Below, in pieces: positions 9,547-17,723 of a stretch of DNA of 47,149 nt. Position 1 is the first letter of the stretch. Every line of letters starts with the position of its first letter. The DNA is taken from contig DHXA01000206.1 of NCBI GenBank assembly GCA_002413455.1, positions 9,055 through 56,203 of the forward strand. Direction: 5' to 3'. The DNA is from Rhodanobacter sp. UBA5168 (GTDB lineage: Bacteria; Pseudomonadota; Gammaproteobacteria; Xanthomonadales; Rhodanobacteraceae). The position numbers and the translations under genes are program-made. Below the pieces are notes generated by a model. The model was not told where the DNA came from. It saw only the letters and a program-made list of their open reading frames with translations, and made no database searches.

Positions 9547-10221
9547 TCAGCCCAAGGCCGAGACCGCCGCCGCCAACTCGCTGGCCGCCTGCGCCGGTGC
9601 CAACCCATAGGGCAACACGCCCAGGCACGGCGCCGGCAACAGGTCGCGCAGCGTGGCCAGGTTCTCCTCCAGCGCATCCATCGCCGGATCGATGCAGTTG
9701 CCGATCCAGCCCAGCAGGCGGCAACCGTCGGCGGTGATCGCCCGCGCGCTGAGCAGGGCATGATTGAGACAACCCAGCCGCAACCCGACCACCAGAACCA
9801 CCGGAAGCTGCCATTGCTTCGCGATGTCCGCCGCGAACAGCTGCGGCCCCAGCGGCGCCAGCCAGCCACCGACGCCTTCGACCACCACACTCCGGTAACC
9901 GCCGGCCAGCTGATCGAACGCCGCGCGCATCGGTGCCAGCGAGATTTCCACGCCCTCGTGTGCGGCCGCCAGATGCGGCGACAGCGGGTCGCGCAGCGCC
10001 ACCGGGTTGACCGACGCATACGCCGGCGCGGTGCTGCTCGCCGCCTGCAATGCCAGAGCATCGTCGTTGCGCAGGCCATCGAGGGTTTCCGCACAACCGC
10101 TGGCCACCGGCTTCATCCCGCAGGCACTGCCTCCGGCCAGCCGCAACGCGTGCAACAGCGTGCACGCCGCGTGCGTCTTGCCGATGCCGGTATCGGTACC
10201 GGCCATGAAGACGGCTCGCAT
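9547..10221 (-). CDS. bioD: Dethiobiotin synthetase
   Basis: The 224-residue product carries GTDTGIGKT near the N-terminus, the BioD P-loop. It also has the Lys of MKPVASG (about residue 37), the acidic VEGVGGW stretch (114-120) and the LGCLNHALLS region typical of the family. BioD closes the ureido ring of dethiobiotin from diaminopelargonate, CO2 and ATP in the cytoplasm. Its ATG shares one base with the TGA of the upstream channel gene (TGATG), so its translation is probably coupled to that gene. No other bio gene is in the window, so it is separated from any bioBFHC cluster here. Both length and motifs are standard. Confidence 0.93.
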   Translation of the reverse strand: MRAVFMAGTDTGIGKTHAACTLLHALRLAGGSACGMKPVASGCAETLDGLRNDDALALQAASSTAPAYASVNPVALRDPLSPHLAAAHEGVEISLAPMRAAFDQLAGGYRSVVVEGVGGWLAPLGPQLFAADIAKQWQLPVVLVVGLRLGCLNHALLSARAITADGCRLLGWIGNCIDPAMDALEENLATLRDLLPAPCLGVLPYGLAPAQAASELAAAVSALG

Positions 10222-10907
10222 CACGCCTGTGCGTAACGACGATTGAAGCGGTTCACCACCGGTCCGATCAGGAACAGCAGCGAATACATGAAGCCGGGGA
10301 TCGACCACATCCACGACGGCGACGACAGCGGCAATACCAGCGCAGTCAATGCCGAGCCCAGGCCAATGGCGGCCGGCACGCTCCATATGCGCATCTCGCG
10401 GCGCGCATCCAGGTTGCCGAAGCCGCGCCTGGCCGCGTTCTTCGCCGCGTGCAAAAACAACAGCGTCAACGTGCCCGCCATGCAGGCATACGCCAGGCCG
10501 TAGCAGACGAATAGCGTACGCATGTCCACCGGGCCGCCGATCAAGTGGAAATCGCTGGGCAGGCGGCCGCCGCTCAACCAGGAAAACACGCCGGAGAACA
10601 CCATGTGCAGCGGGTAGACGAAGATCATCGCGAAAAACACCAGCAGCAGCGACAACCAGCGGCCGGTGGCATCGGCGCTGTGGCAGCGCTTGCGCCAGCG
10701 CACATGGCCATGCCAGAAAAAGGCGATCTGGAAGAAGCACACGGCGAACGCGGGAATGCCGCCGAGCGTGTGCAGCAGCTTGTCGGTGCTGTCGGGGATC
10801 GATTCGCCGCCGATCAGCAGCAAGGTCAGGATGAATGCGAATGCGCCATCCACGAACATGTCCAGCCGTCCCGCTTCGATCCCCTCGCGCTGCTCGGTCA
10901 AGCTCAT
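10221..10907 (-). CDS. TMEM175 family (DUF1211) potassium-channel-like membrane protein
   Basis: The start at 10907 (MSLTEQREG) gives 228 residues; an in-frame codon 10 triplets upstream is less likely because it adds a basic tail. The first helix carries the TMEM175 signature RL-x-x-F-x-D-x-x-FAF-x-x-TLL at about residues 14-31, and six membrane segments follow. Bacterial members form tetrameric potassium-permeable channels. The stop overlaps the bioD start by one base, an odd functional pairing. It is divergent from msrC with about 60 bases between the two starts. The family is certain from the first-helix motif; selectivity is not testable by eye. Confidence 0.85.
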   Translation of the reverse strand: MSLTEQREGIEAGRLDMFVDGAFAFILTLLLIGGESIPDSTDKLLHTLGGIPAFAVCFFQIAFFWHGHVRWRKRCHSADATGRWLSLLLVFFAMIFVYPLHMVFSGVFSWLSGGRLPSDFHLIGGPVDMRTLFVCYGLAYACMAGTLTLLFLHAAKNAARRGFGNLDARREMRIWSVPAAIGLGSALTALVLPLSSPSWMWSIPGFMYSLLFLIGPVVNRFNRRYAQA

Positions 10908-10966
10908 GCTGCGTTCCCGTCTGATGGCTCGGCGCATAATACGGGCTTTGCCGCCGGACGCACCGC

Positions 10967-11458
10967 ATGTTCGAACTGAAATCCCACACGTATGCCAGCA
11001 AGCGCGAGCATTACGAAGACCTTGCGCAGCAGGCGCGCGGCCTGCTCAGCGGCGAGCACGACCTGATCGCGAACGCGGCGAATTTCGGCGCGCTGGTCTA
11101 CCACAGCCTGCCCGAGCTCAACTGGGCCGGCTTCTACCTGTACGACGGCCACGAGCTGGTGGTCGGCCCGTTCCAGGGCAAGCCCGCCTGCATCCGCATC
11201 GCGATCGGCCGCGGCGTCTGCGGCACCGCCGCGCGGACGCGCGAAACCCAGCTGGTGCGCGACGTCAATGCGTTCGATGGCCACATCGCCTGTGACGCCG
11301 CCTCGCAATCGGAAATCGTGGTGCCGTTGATCAATGCCGACGGCAGCCTGCTCGGTGTCTGGGATGTCGACAGCCCGGTGATCGATCGCTTCGACGAGGA
11401 CGACCGCGCCGGCATGCAGGCGCTTTGCGCGGTGTTCATGGCATCCATGCGTGGCTAG
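10967..11458 (+). CDS. msrC: Free methionine-(R)-sulfoxide reductase, GAF type
   Basis: This 163-residue single-GAF-domain protein matches E. coli YebR/fRMsr. Its cysteines are at 75, 85 and 109, with spacings of 10 and 24 residues, the same as E. coli Cys84, Cys94 and Cys118. The surrounding residues (GKPACIRIAIGRGVCGTAA and a later DVDSP) fit the ligand pocket. The enzyme reduces free methionine-R-sulfoxide, repairing oxidised methionine with thioredoxin as the usual electron donor. It is cytoplasmic, with no signal peptide. It converges with engB, leaving 15 bases between stops, and diverges from the TMEM175 gene. The product name is well supported. Confidence 0.93.
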   Translation: MFELKSHTYASKREHYEDLAQQARGLLSGEHDLIANAANFGALVYHSLPELNWAGFYLYDGHELVVGPFQGKPACIRIAIGRGVCGTAARTRETQLVRDVNAFDGHIACDAASQSEIVVPLINADGSLLGVWDVDSPVIDRFDEDDRAGMQALCAVFMASMRG

Positions 11459-11473
11459 TGCCGCGCCGGTCTA

Positions 11474-12184
11474 TCAACGCTCGCGCCCTTGATGCGCGCC
11501 TTCGCGTGGTTGCCGCAGCAGCGTCATCACGGCCTGCCGCGCCTCATCCACGCCGGTGCCGGCGGAGGAGGAAAAGATCTGCGCGGTGGCGTGCAGGCCC
11601 TCGGCGGCAAACTGCTTGCGCAGGGCGGCCAGCGCCTGGGTGGCCTGGCCGCGCGACAGTTTGTCCGCCTTGGTCAGCAGCAGGTGACACGGCAATTGGG
11701 TGGCGAAGCAGAACTCCAGCATCATCCGGTCGAACTCCTTCAGCGGATGACGGATATCCACGATCAGCACCAGTCCGCGCAGACTGCGCCGCTGGTGCAG
11801 GTAGGCATCGATCTCCAGCTTCCAGTGCTCGCGCATCTCCAGCGGCACCTTGGCGTAGCCATAGCCGGGCAGATCGATCAGACGCACGTCCAGTGGCGGC
11901 TGGCCTTCCACCTGGGTCGGCGGCGGTCGCTCCTGCGCATCCTGCGCCCGCGACACTGGTACATCCTTGTACGGCGGCAGGCTGAAGGCCACCATCTGCT
12001 GGGTGCGGCCGGGCGTCTTGGAAGTGCGTGCCAAACCCTTGTGATTGGTCAACGCATTCAGCGCGCTGGACTTGCCGGCATTGGAGCGTCCGGCAAACGC
12101 CACCTCGGCGCCCTGATCGACGGGAAGCTGGCTGATGCGATGGGCGGCGAGCACAAACTGCGCGCCTTGCAGGGGATTCGACAT
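11474..12184 (-). CDS. engB: Ribosome-biogenesis GTP-binding protein EngB/YihA
   Basis: The 236-residue product has G1 GRSNAGKSS (32-40), switch I TSKTPGRTQ (55-62), G3 DLPGYGYAKV (about 104-113) and G4 TKAD. The family is an essential GTPase acting late in large ribosomal subunit assembly. Between switch I and G3 there is an extra hydrophilic segment of roughly 20-25 residues (about 70-98, rich in Pro, Gln and Asp) that E. coli YihA lacks. This explains the protein being longer than the usual 200-215 residues. It is divergent from cytochrome c4 with a 116-base shared upstream region. Confidence 0.93.
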   Translation of the reverse strand: MSNPLQGAQFVLAAHRISQLPVDQGAEVAFAGRSNAGKSSALNALTNHKGLARTSKTPGRTQQMVAFSLPPYKDVPVSRAQDAQERPPPTQVEGQPPLDVRLIDLPGYGYAKVPLEMREHWKLEIDAYLHQRRSLRGLVLIVDIRHPLKEFDRMMLEFCFATQLPCHLLLTKADKLSRGQATQALAALRKQFAAEGLHATAQIFSSSAGTGVDEARQAVMTLLRQPREGAHQGRER

Positions 12185-12193
12185 GAGGGTGGT

Positions 12194-12223
12194 TTGACCA
12201 AGCTATGGTGGCGCAGGGATAAT
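12194..12223 (+). promoter_or_regulatory. Candidate sigma-70 promoter for cytochrome c4
   Basis: TTGACC (12194-12199), an 18-base spacer and GATAAT (12218-12223) form a good housekeeping promoter reading rightward. A start near 12230 would give a leader of about 70 bases before the ATG at 12301. It lies in the divergent engB/c4 gap and its -35 box is only 10 bases from the engB start codon. Confidence 0.5.
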
Positions 12224-12300
12224 TCTGCGGTTTCTGCCTGTTGCAAGCCTCGTGGCTGCAATCAACGGCAGTGTTCGCAAGTCTCTCGGGAGTCAAGTGT

Positions 12301-13062
12301 ATGAGTTTTCGGTCCGCTGGTTTTCGGCCCGCTGTTCTCGGGTCTGCCATAGCCCTCGTGTTTGCACTGTCCGCCAGTGCGCTGATGGCACAGGACGCCC
12401 AGCCGAAAACTGCCGCGCCTGCCGCTGCGGCCACGGCAGCAGCCCCGGCCACCGCCGCCCCGGCTGCCGAAGCCGCAGCCAAACCGGGTGACGCTACCGC
12501 CGGCCAGGCCAAGGCCGCCGTCTGCGGCGCCTGCCATGGCATGGACGGCAACTCCAGCGATGCGCAATACCCGAAGCTGGCCGGCCAGAGCGAGCAATAC
12601 ATCGTGCGCCAGCTGACCGATTTCAAAGCCGGCAAGCGGCAGAATCCGATCATGATGGGCATGGCCGCGCCGCTGTCTGCGCAGGACATGCACGACGTCG
12701 GCGCCTATTTCGCCAGCAAGACGCCGCTGCCCGGCGTGGCCGATCAGGCCTTGGTCGAGCACGGTCAGGCGCTGTTTCGTCAGGGCGACGCCACGCGCGG
12801 CATTCCGGCCTGCATGGCCTGCCACAGCATCGACGGCCGCGGCAATCCGGGCGCGAAGTATCCGCAGCTGACCAGCCAGCACGCGCAGTACATCGAAGCG
12901 ACCCTGAAGGCCTGGCACGACGGCACGACCTGGGGTGACGATGCACAATCGCAGATCATGCCGGCGATCGCGAAGAAGCTGGGACCCGACGATATCGCTG
13001 CGCTGTCCAGCTACATCGAGGGCCTGCACAGCGCCGACGCCCAGCCTGCCGCCACGCCCTGA
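12301..13062 (+). CDS. Cytochrome c4, diheme
   Basis: The start at 12301 (MSFRSAGFRP) yields 253 residues with a signal peptide ending near ALMAQ (30). An in-frame codon at 12241 would bury the signal. An Ala/Pro/Thr-rich linker (33-62) precedes two homologous class I cytochrome domains with haem sites CGACH (75-79) and CMACH (171-175). Likely Met axial ligands lie in NPIMMGMA and SQIMPAI. Cytochrome c4 is a periplasmic, often membrane-associated electron carrier between bc1-type complexes and terminal oxidases. It heads a rightward run with two DsbA-like genes. A second c4-like protein is encoded at 37505-38212. Confidence 0.93.
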   Translation: MSFRSAGFRPAVLGSAIALVFALSASALMAQDAQPKTAAPAAAATAAAPATAAPAAEAAAKPGDATAGQAKAAVCGACHGMDGNSSDAQYPKLAGQSEQYIVRQLTDFKAGKRQNPIMMGMAAPLSAQDMHDVGAYFASKTPLPGVADQALVEHGQALFRQGDATRGIPACMACHSIDGRGNPGAKYPQLTSQHAQYIEATLKAWHDGTTWGDDAQSQIMPAIAKKLGPDDIAALSSYIEGLHSADAQPAATP

Positions 13063-13126
13063 TTGACCACGCGCCGACCGAAGTGTCGGCGCTGTCGGTT
13101 CTACGCCCCACCAGCCGAGGTTTGCC

Positions 13127-13999
13127 ATGTTGAAGCGTCTGCCGTTCCTGTGTGCCGCCCTGCTCGCACTTGCCGCCTGCAGCCATGACAGCGACACCAG
13201 CGGTCCGGCGCAACCGGCCGTCACCGCAAGCACACCGGCCACGGCCACCACCGCGGCACCGGCCGGCGCGATGACGGCCGCCACACCGGCCGCCGCCAGC
13301 AGCGCTGCACCGGCGGCCGCCGATACGACTGCCGATGCGGCCGAACCCGCGCCTGCGGTCGCGGCGGCGCCGTTCGTGGACAACGGCAAGTGGGTCGAGG
13401 GCAAGAACTACTTCGTGATCGAGCCGGCGCAGCCGACCAGCCATCCGGGCAAGATCGAAGTGACCGAGGTGTTCTCCTACGGCTGCCCGGCCTGCAACGG
13501 TTTTCATGCCACCGTCGACCAGATCGCCAGCAGCCTGCCGTCGAACGCGGTGATGAATTATCTGGCCGCCTCGTTCCGACCGGACGAAAACTGGCCGATG
13601 TACCAGCGCGCGTTCTACGCGGCGCAGGCCCTGGATCTGGTCGGCAAGACCCACGACGCGATGTTCGATGCGGTCTGGAAAAGCGGCGAGCTGTCCACTT
13701 ACAACCTCAAGGCTGGCGACCCCAAGCCGAAGGCCGCGTGGCCCACGATCGACGACGCGGCGAAGTTCTACGCGAAATACGGCGTGACCGCGCAGGAGTT
13801 CACCGGCGTCGCGAATTCGTTCGCGGTCAATACCCGGATGAAGCGCGCGGACGACCTGATGAAAGCCTATGGGGTGGACAGCACGCCGACCATGATCATC
13901 AACGGAAAATATCGTTTCACGCCGATTACCGCCGGCGGCTTCGCGCAGTCGATCGAGCTGACCCAGTGGCTGGTGGCGAAGGAAGCGGCCGGCAAGTAA
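13127..13999 (+). CDS. dsbA: Thiol:disulfide interchange protein, DsbA-like lipoprotein
   Basis: The 290-residue product has a lipoprotein signal (LAAC, Cys18), then about 100 residues of Ala/Pro/Thr-rich linker, then a thioredoxin-fold DsbA domain. The active site is CPAC (120-123) in SYGCPACNGF, and the cis-proline loop is STPTMIINGKY. E. coli DsbA has CPHC, and the dipeptide between the cysteines sets redox potential, so this enzyme probably differs in oxidising power. It should introduce or shuffle disulfides in exported proteins. It sits 64 bases after the c4 gene and 73 bases before a second DsbA-like gene. The fold and the role class are clear. The symbol is generic because two paralogues are present. 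Confidence 0.88.
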   Translation: MLKRLPFLCAALLALAACSHDSDTSGPAQPAVTASTPATATTAAPAGAMTAATPAAASSAAPAAADTTADAAEPAPAVAAAPFVDNGKWVEGKNYFVIEPAQPTSHPGKIEVTEVFSYGCPACNGFHATVDQIASSLPSNAVMNYLAASFRPDENWPMYQRAFYAAQALDLVGKTHDAMFDAVWKSGELSTYNLKAGDPKPKAAWPTIDDAAKFYAKYGVTAQEFTGVANSFAVNTRMKRADDLMKAYGVDSTPTMIINGKYRFTPITAGGFAQSIELTQWLVAKEAAGK

Positions 14000-14072
14000 A
14001 AGGCTTCCCCTCAACCCCGGTTAATCTGCCCCCACCAGCGGCCGCCCGGCCGCGCTGCGATGAGTAGGCCCC

Positions 14073-14723
14073 ATGTTCAAGCGATTCGCCCCGCTGCACG
14101 TCCTCGTCCTGTCCACCGGCCTGCTGCTGGCCAGCGCCTGCACGGCGCAATCCAGCGCGGTGGCGCCGTACACCGAAGGCAGCGAGTACGTGACCCTGCC
14201 CGGCCCGCATCAGCGCTACAGCAGCGAGGGCAAGGTGGAAGTGACCGAGGTGTTTTCCTACGGCTGCATCCACTGCGCGCAGTTCGCGCCGATCGCCGAG
14301 AAACTGCGCAAGCAGTTGCCGGCCGGGGTGACGTTCAAGCTGATGCCGGCGCCGTTCAGTGCCGAGTGGTTGCCGTACGCGCGTGCCTATTACGCCGCGA
14401 AGCAGCTGGGCGTGGTCGACCGTACGCATCTGCAGCTGTTCGCCGACAAGTTCGGCCAGCATTATCCGATCAGCTCAATGGACGAACTGGCCGACTTCTA
14501 CGCCCGCGAAGGTGTTGATCGGGCCGAATTCATGCGCATCGCCACGTCCACCGAAACGACCGCCAAGTTGAAAAGCGATCTCGCGCTGATCCAGAAGTGG
14601 CAGGTGGACGGCACGCCATCCATCGTGGTCAACGGCAAGTACCGCGTGGCCAATGTCCATACGCTTGACGAACTGGCGGCGGTGGCACAGTGGTTGGCCA
14701 AACGCGAGCTGAGCGGCAAATAA
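14073..14723 (+). CDS. Second DsbA-like thiol:disulfide interchange protein
   Basis: This 216-residue exported protein starts MFKRFAPLHV and has a hydrophobic signal ending near SACTAQ. Cys23 could be lipidated, though the -3 residue is Ala rather than Leu. The active site is CIHC (65-68) in FSYGCIHCAQF, and the cis-proline loop is GTPSIVVNGKY. It is plainly a paralogue of the preceding gene but lacks the long linker, and its active-site dipeptide differs (Ile-His against Pro-Ala). The pair probably arose by duplication and now splits substrates or redox range. It is likely co-transcribed with the upstream gene. Confidence 0.88.
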   Translation: MFKRFAPLHVLVLSTGLLLASACTAQSSAVAPYTEGSEYVTLPGPHQRYSSEGKVEVTEVFSYGCIHCAQFAPIAEKLRKQLPAGVTFKLMPAPFSAEWLPYARAYYAAKQLGVVDRTHLQLFADKFGQHYPISSMDELADFYAREGVDRAEFMRIATSTETTAKLKSDLALIQKWQVDGTPSIVVNGKYRVANVHTLDELAAVAQWLAKRELSGK

Positions 14724-14862
14724 GCCGCACGCAACGTGCCAGCGGCGTAGTGCAGCTGGCTTGTCGTTCACATGCTCGTTCACGTGCGGTGGCTCATGCT
14801 CGGACGCATTGTCTGATGCGTGTCGCAAGCGTCGGCATCCCCTTCCCGTGTAGTGTGCTGCA

Positions 14863-15675
14863 ATGACCCGCGCCACCATTCTTCAACCCGCACCTGCCGA
14901 GCGCCACCTGCGCCTGCTGAGCTGCAATATCCTGGCCGGCGCCAGCGTGCAGCGCTACAGCGAGTACGTCACCCGCAGCATCAATGCGGTGCTGCCGGGG
15001 CGCAACAAGATGGACAATCTCGACCGGCTTGCCGAGGTGCTGCCGCAGTTCGACTTGATCGGCCTGCAGGAGGCCGATGCCGGCAGCCTGCGCTCGGGTT
15101 TCCTCAACCAGACCCGTTACCTCGCCGAAACCGCGGGCATGCCGTTCTGGAGTCATCAGCCGAACCGGGCGATGGCGCGACTGGCGCATTCGGCAAACGG
15201 GCTGATCAGCCGGCTGGAGCCGCATTCGGTGCTGGACTACCCGCTGCCCAGCCGGATCCCGGGCCGCGGCGCGCTGCTGGCGCAATTCGGCGAAGGCGAC
15301 AACGCGCTGGCGGTGATGATCGCCCACCTGTCCCTGAGCGCCCCGGCGCGTGCGCGCCAACTCAGCTTCATCGCCGAACTGCTGCACGACTTTCCGCATG
15401 CGGTCCTGATGGGCGATCTGAACACCGAACCCCACAGCGTCGAGATGGCGCACCTGTTTGCCAAATGCAATCTGCAGCCGCCGACGCAGTCGACCCCGAC
15501 CTTTCCCAGCTGGAAGCCGCGACGGGCGCTGGATCACATCCTGACCTCATCGGCGATCCAGCTGGACAAGATGTGGGCGCTGCCGCAGGCGTTTTCCGAT
15601 CACCTGCCGCTGGCCGCGGAAATCCGGCTTCCGGCACACGTCGGTGGCAAGGCCACGCCGAGGCTTCGCCGATGA
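14863..15675 (+). CDS. Endonuclease/exonuclease/phosphatase family protein
   Basis: The 270-residue product shows the ordered motifs of the Mg-dependent EEP (DNase I-like) fold: LLSCNILAG near 19-27, LIGLQEAD around 65-72 (metal-binding Glu), IAHLSLSA, GDLNTEP and C-terminal SDHLPL. No signal peptide is seen, so it is likely cytoplasmic. Members act as DNA-repair nucleases, phosphodiesterases or lipid phosphatases, so the substrate cannot be stated. The last four bases (ATGA) overlap the start of the next gene, indicating an operon. The 139 bases upstream contain nothing convincing. Confidence 0.85.
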   Translation: MTRATILQPAPAERHLRLLSCNILAGASVQRYSEYVTRSINAVLPGRNKMDNLDRLAEVLPQFDLIGLQEADAGSLRSGFLNQTRYLAETAGMPFWSHQPNRAMARLAHSANGLISRLEPHSVLDYPLPSRIPGRGALLAQFGEGDNALAVMIAHLSLSAPARARQLSFIAELLHDFPHAVLMGDLNTEPHSVEMAHLFAKCNLQPPTQSTPTFPSWKPRRALDHILTSSAIQLDKMWALPQAFSDHLPLAAEIRLPAHVGGKATPRLRR

Positions 15676-16085
15676 GTTCGAAGCTGATGAGAAAGGCGCT
15701 GCCATGGCTGTGGCTGCTGGCGGTGGCGCTGGGTGCGGCATGGCTGCGCTATGGCCTGATCGAGTCCAGCGCGATCGGCCAGCAATGCGGCGGCGGCCAC
15801 GTCCCGGCGTGGTGTAGCTGGCGGCAGGCACTGGTGCTGGGTTTCCTGTACGAGGCCTACGGTATCGCCGCAGTGGCGGCCGCGGCGCTGGCGCTGTGGG
15901 GTCAGCGCATCTGGCTGGCCTGGCTGGCGGCCGCACTCGGCCTCTTTGCGCTGGAGCTGTATTGCTTCGAAGCCGGCGCGCTGGCGCTGCTGGTCGGCAG
16001 CCTACGCCTGCTGCGGCTGCAGGCGCGCATGGCGCCACTCGGCAAGTACCGGCACGGCCAGCAGCAGGTTCACGCCCAGCCATAG
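15672..16085 (+). CDS. Small membrane protein overlapping a convergent gene
   Basis: The ATG overlaps the preceding stop in an ATGA junction, so it is translated with the EEP-family gene. The 137-residue product has three or four hydrophobic helices (about 8-25, 50-75, 80-95, 95-115) and a short loop with two cysteines (QQCGGGHVPAWCSW). I recognise no family. Its last 84 bases lie inside the 3' end of the minus-strand GH17 gene, so the tail (LGKYRHGQQQVHAQP) is encoded opposite the other protein's last membrane helix. The frame is confident from the coupling; the function is unknown. Confidence 0.7.
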   Translation: MSSKLMRKALPWLWLLAVALGAAWLRYGLIESSAIGQQCGGGHVPAWCSWRQALVLGFLYEAYGIAAVAAAALALWGQRIWLAWLAAALGLFALELYCFEAGALALLVGSLRLLRLQARMAPLGKYRHGQQQVHAQP

Positions 16086-17597
16086 CCACGCCACGGGCGT
16101 GAGACCGTTCTCCTGCACCAGCACGACCGCCGCCAGCAGCGGCAGCCAGGCCGCAAGGAAGCGTTCCTCCAGCAACGGCTTCGCCATCTGGCGCGCATCG
16201 GACAGCCAGCCGAGCAACGCATGGCCCATGCACGGCAGCAGGAACAGGCCCAGCGGGAAATCCCGATAGCGTCCGTCGAACACCAGCAACAATCCGTAGA
16301 ACGCCAGCACGAACAGCCAGCCAGCGCGCAGCCAGCCGGGCGGTGCGGGTGGCATCGCGCCGGCCAGTCGTGCCGCGATCCGGCGCGTCAGCAACAACGC
16401 CGTGAACAGGGCCAGCGCGCAGGCGACCGACGACACGGTCCACTCCCAGCCATCGCGACAGGCGAACCACATCTGCCGGTACTGCCAGGCCAGCGCACAA
16501 CCACTGGCGACACCGGCCAGCGCCAGTGCGGCCCAGCCGCGCCAGCCGTTCCAGCGCCGGCGCCATGCACCCACCAGCACAAACACGCCCGCACCCGCCA
16601 CGCCGGCGAGCCAGCCGGCCCACCAGTGCGGCTCCTCGATCACCGGTCCCCGCATCGCAAACTTTGGTCGCGCCTGCGCGTCGAAGATGCCCCAGTAGCC
16701 GCCGGCGGCGCCTTCCTGCGCGCGCTTCCACGGCTGGTCGAACGCCTCGATCACGTTGTACGGCATGTGCACGGTCGCCGCGTAGGCCAGGAATTCGCGC
16801 AGGTAGCGCGCCTCGTTGACCACGCTGGCACTGGCCGCCTGGCGCGGGCGGCCAGCACTGGGCCAGCCGGTCTCGCCGATCATCACGCGCCGGTCGGGGA
16901 ATGCCTGTTGCACCTTCGCGTACACCGTCGCCACATGCTGCACGGCGCGCTCCGGCGATACCGGTCGATCTTCCCAGTACGGCAGGATGTGGATGGTGAG
17001 GTAATCCACCGAGCCGGCCAGTTCCGGATGACGCAACCAGTACTCCCACACGTCGGCGTAGGTCACTGGCACGCTGACCGCCGCGCGCACCCGGCGCAGA
17101 TAACCGGCCAGCACCTGCGGCGGCAGGTCGCCGCGCAACAACACCTCGTTGCCCACGATCACCCCGCGCAACACCTGCGGATGCGCCCGCGCGGTGGCGA
17201 TGCCGAGCTGGACCTGCTGCTCGTTCGCCGTCAGGTCGCTGCCCAGCCAGATCCCCATCAGCACCTTCATGCCATAGCGTTCGGCAATCTGTGGCACCGC
17301 ACTCAGCCCCTGGCCCTGCGAGTAGGTTCGCACGCAGTCGAACCGCTGCGACAGCGCGCGCAAGTCCTCGTCGATACGCTCGGGACTGATGAACGCGTTC
17401 GCGTCGAGCGGCGTTTCGCCGGGGCGGCGGAACGGCGCATACGATACGCAGGCGATCCGCGCCGACGGCGCATCCGGTAACGCCACCGCCCGCCCGATCG
17501 CCCACCACCAGTACAGTCCGGCCAGTGCCAGCAGCACCAGCGCCATCCACGCCAACCCGTTTTTTCGGCGAAAAGCGGGCGAAGGTGCTGATGACAT
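16002..17597 (-). CDS. GH17-type membrane glucan enzyme (NdvC / beta-1,6-glucan synthase-like)
   Basis: The 531-residue product has one N-terminal membrane helix (about 15-35), a periplasmic glycoside-hydrolase-17 barrel (about 45-330) and five or six C-terminal membrane helices. Catalytic acids are visible as Glu151 in VGNEVLL and Glu242 in IGETGWPS. In rhizobia, similar membrane GH17 proteins (NdvC) help build cyclic beta-1,3/1,6 glucans, acting as transglycosylases rather than hydrolases. A role in a periplasmic or exported glucan is therefore likely here. The start at 17597 follows a weak GGGA. It is divergent from slt, with 126 bases between starts, and overlaps the convergent membrane-protein gene at its 3' end. 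Confidence 0.82.
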   Translation of the reverse strand: MSSAPSPAFRRKNGLAWMALVLLALAGLYWWWAIGRAVALPDAPSARIACVSYAPFRRPGETPLDANAFISPERIDEDLRALSQRFDCVRTYSQGQGLSAVPQIAERYGMKVLMGIWLGSDLTANEQQVQLGIATARAHPQVLRGVIVGNEVLLRGDLPPQVLAGYLRRVRAAVSVPVTYADVWEYWLRHPELAGSVDYLTIHILPYWEDRPVSPERAVQHVATVYAKVQQAFPDRRVMIGETGWPSAGRPRQAASASVVNEARYLREFLAYAATVHMPYNVIEAFDQPWKRAQEGAAGGYWGIFDAQARPKFAMRGPVIEEPHWWAGWLAGVAGAGVFVLVGAWRRRWNGWRGWAALALAGVASGCALAWQYRQMWFACRDGWEWTVSSVACALALFTALLLTRRIAARLAGAMPPAPPGWLRAGWLFVLAFYGLLLVFDGRYRDFPLGLFLLPCMGHALLGWLSDARQMAKPLLEERFLAAWLPLLAAVVLVQENGLTPVAWLWLGVNLLLAVPVLAEWRHARLQPQQA

Positions 17598-17723
17598 GCC
17601 GATCCCGGAAATGCTGAAGATGAAGCGCGTGAGCTTAGCAGGCGTGTCCACGCTCACCACTTCGCGACAAGCCGTTGCGGGGCATCGACTACACTGGCCA
17701 GCGGATCGACCGCAGGAGTTTCC

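Noticed and set aside
14724..14862. Checked for a tRNA or small RNA
   Set aside because: Only a six-bp hairpin near 14804-14821; no cloverleaf and no CCA end.
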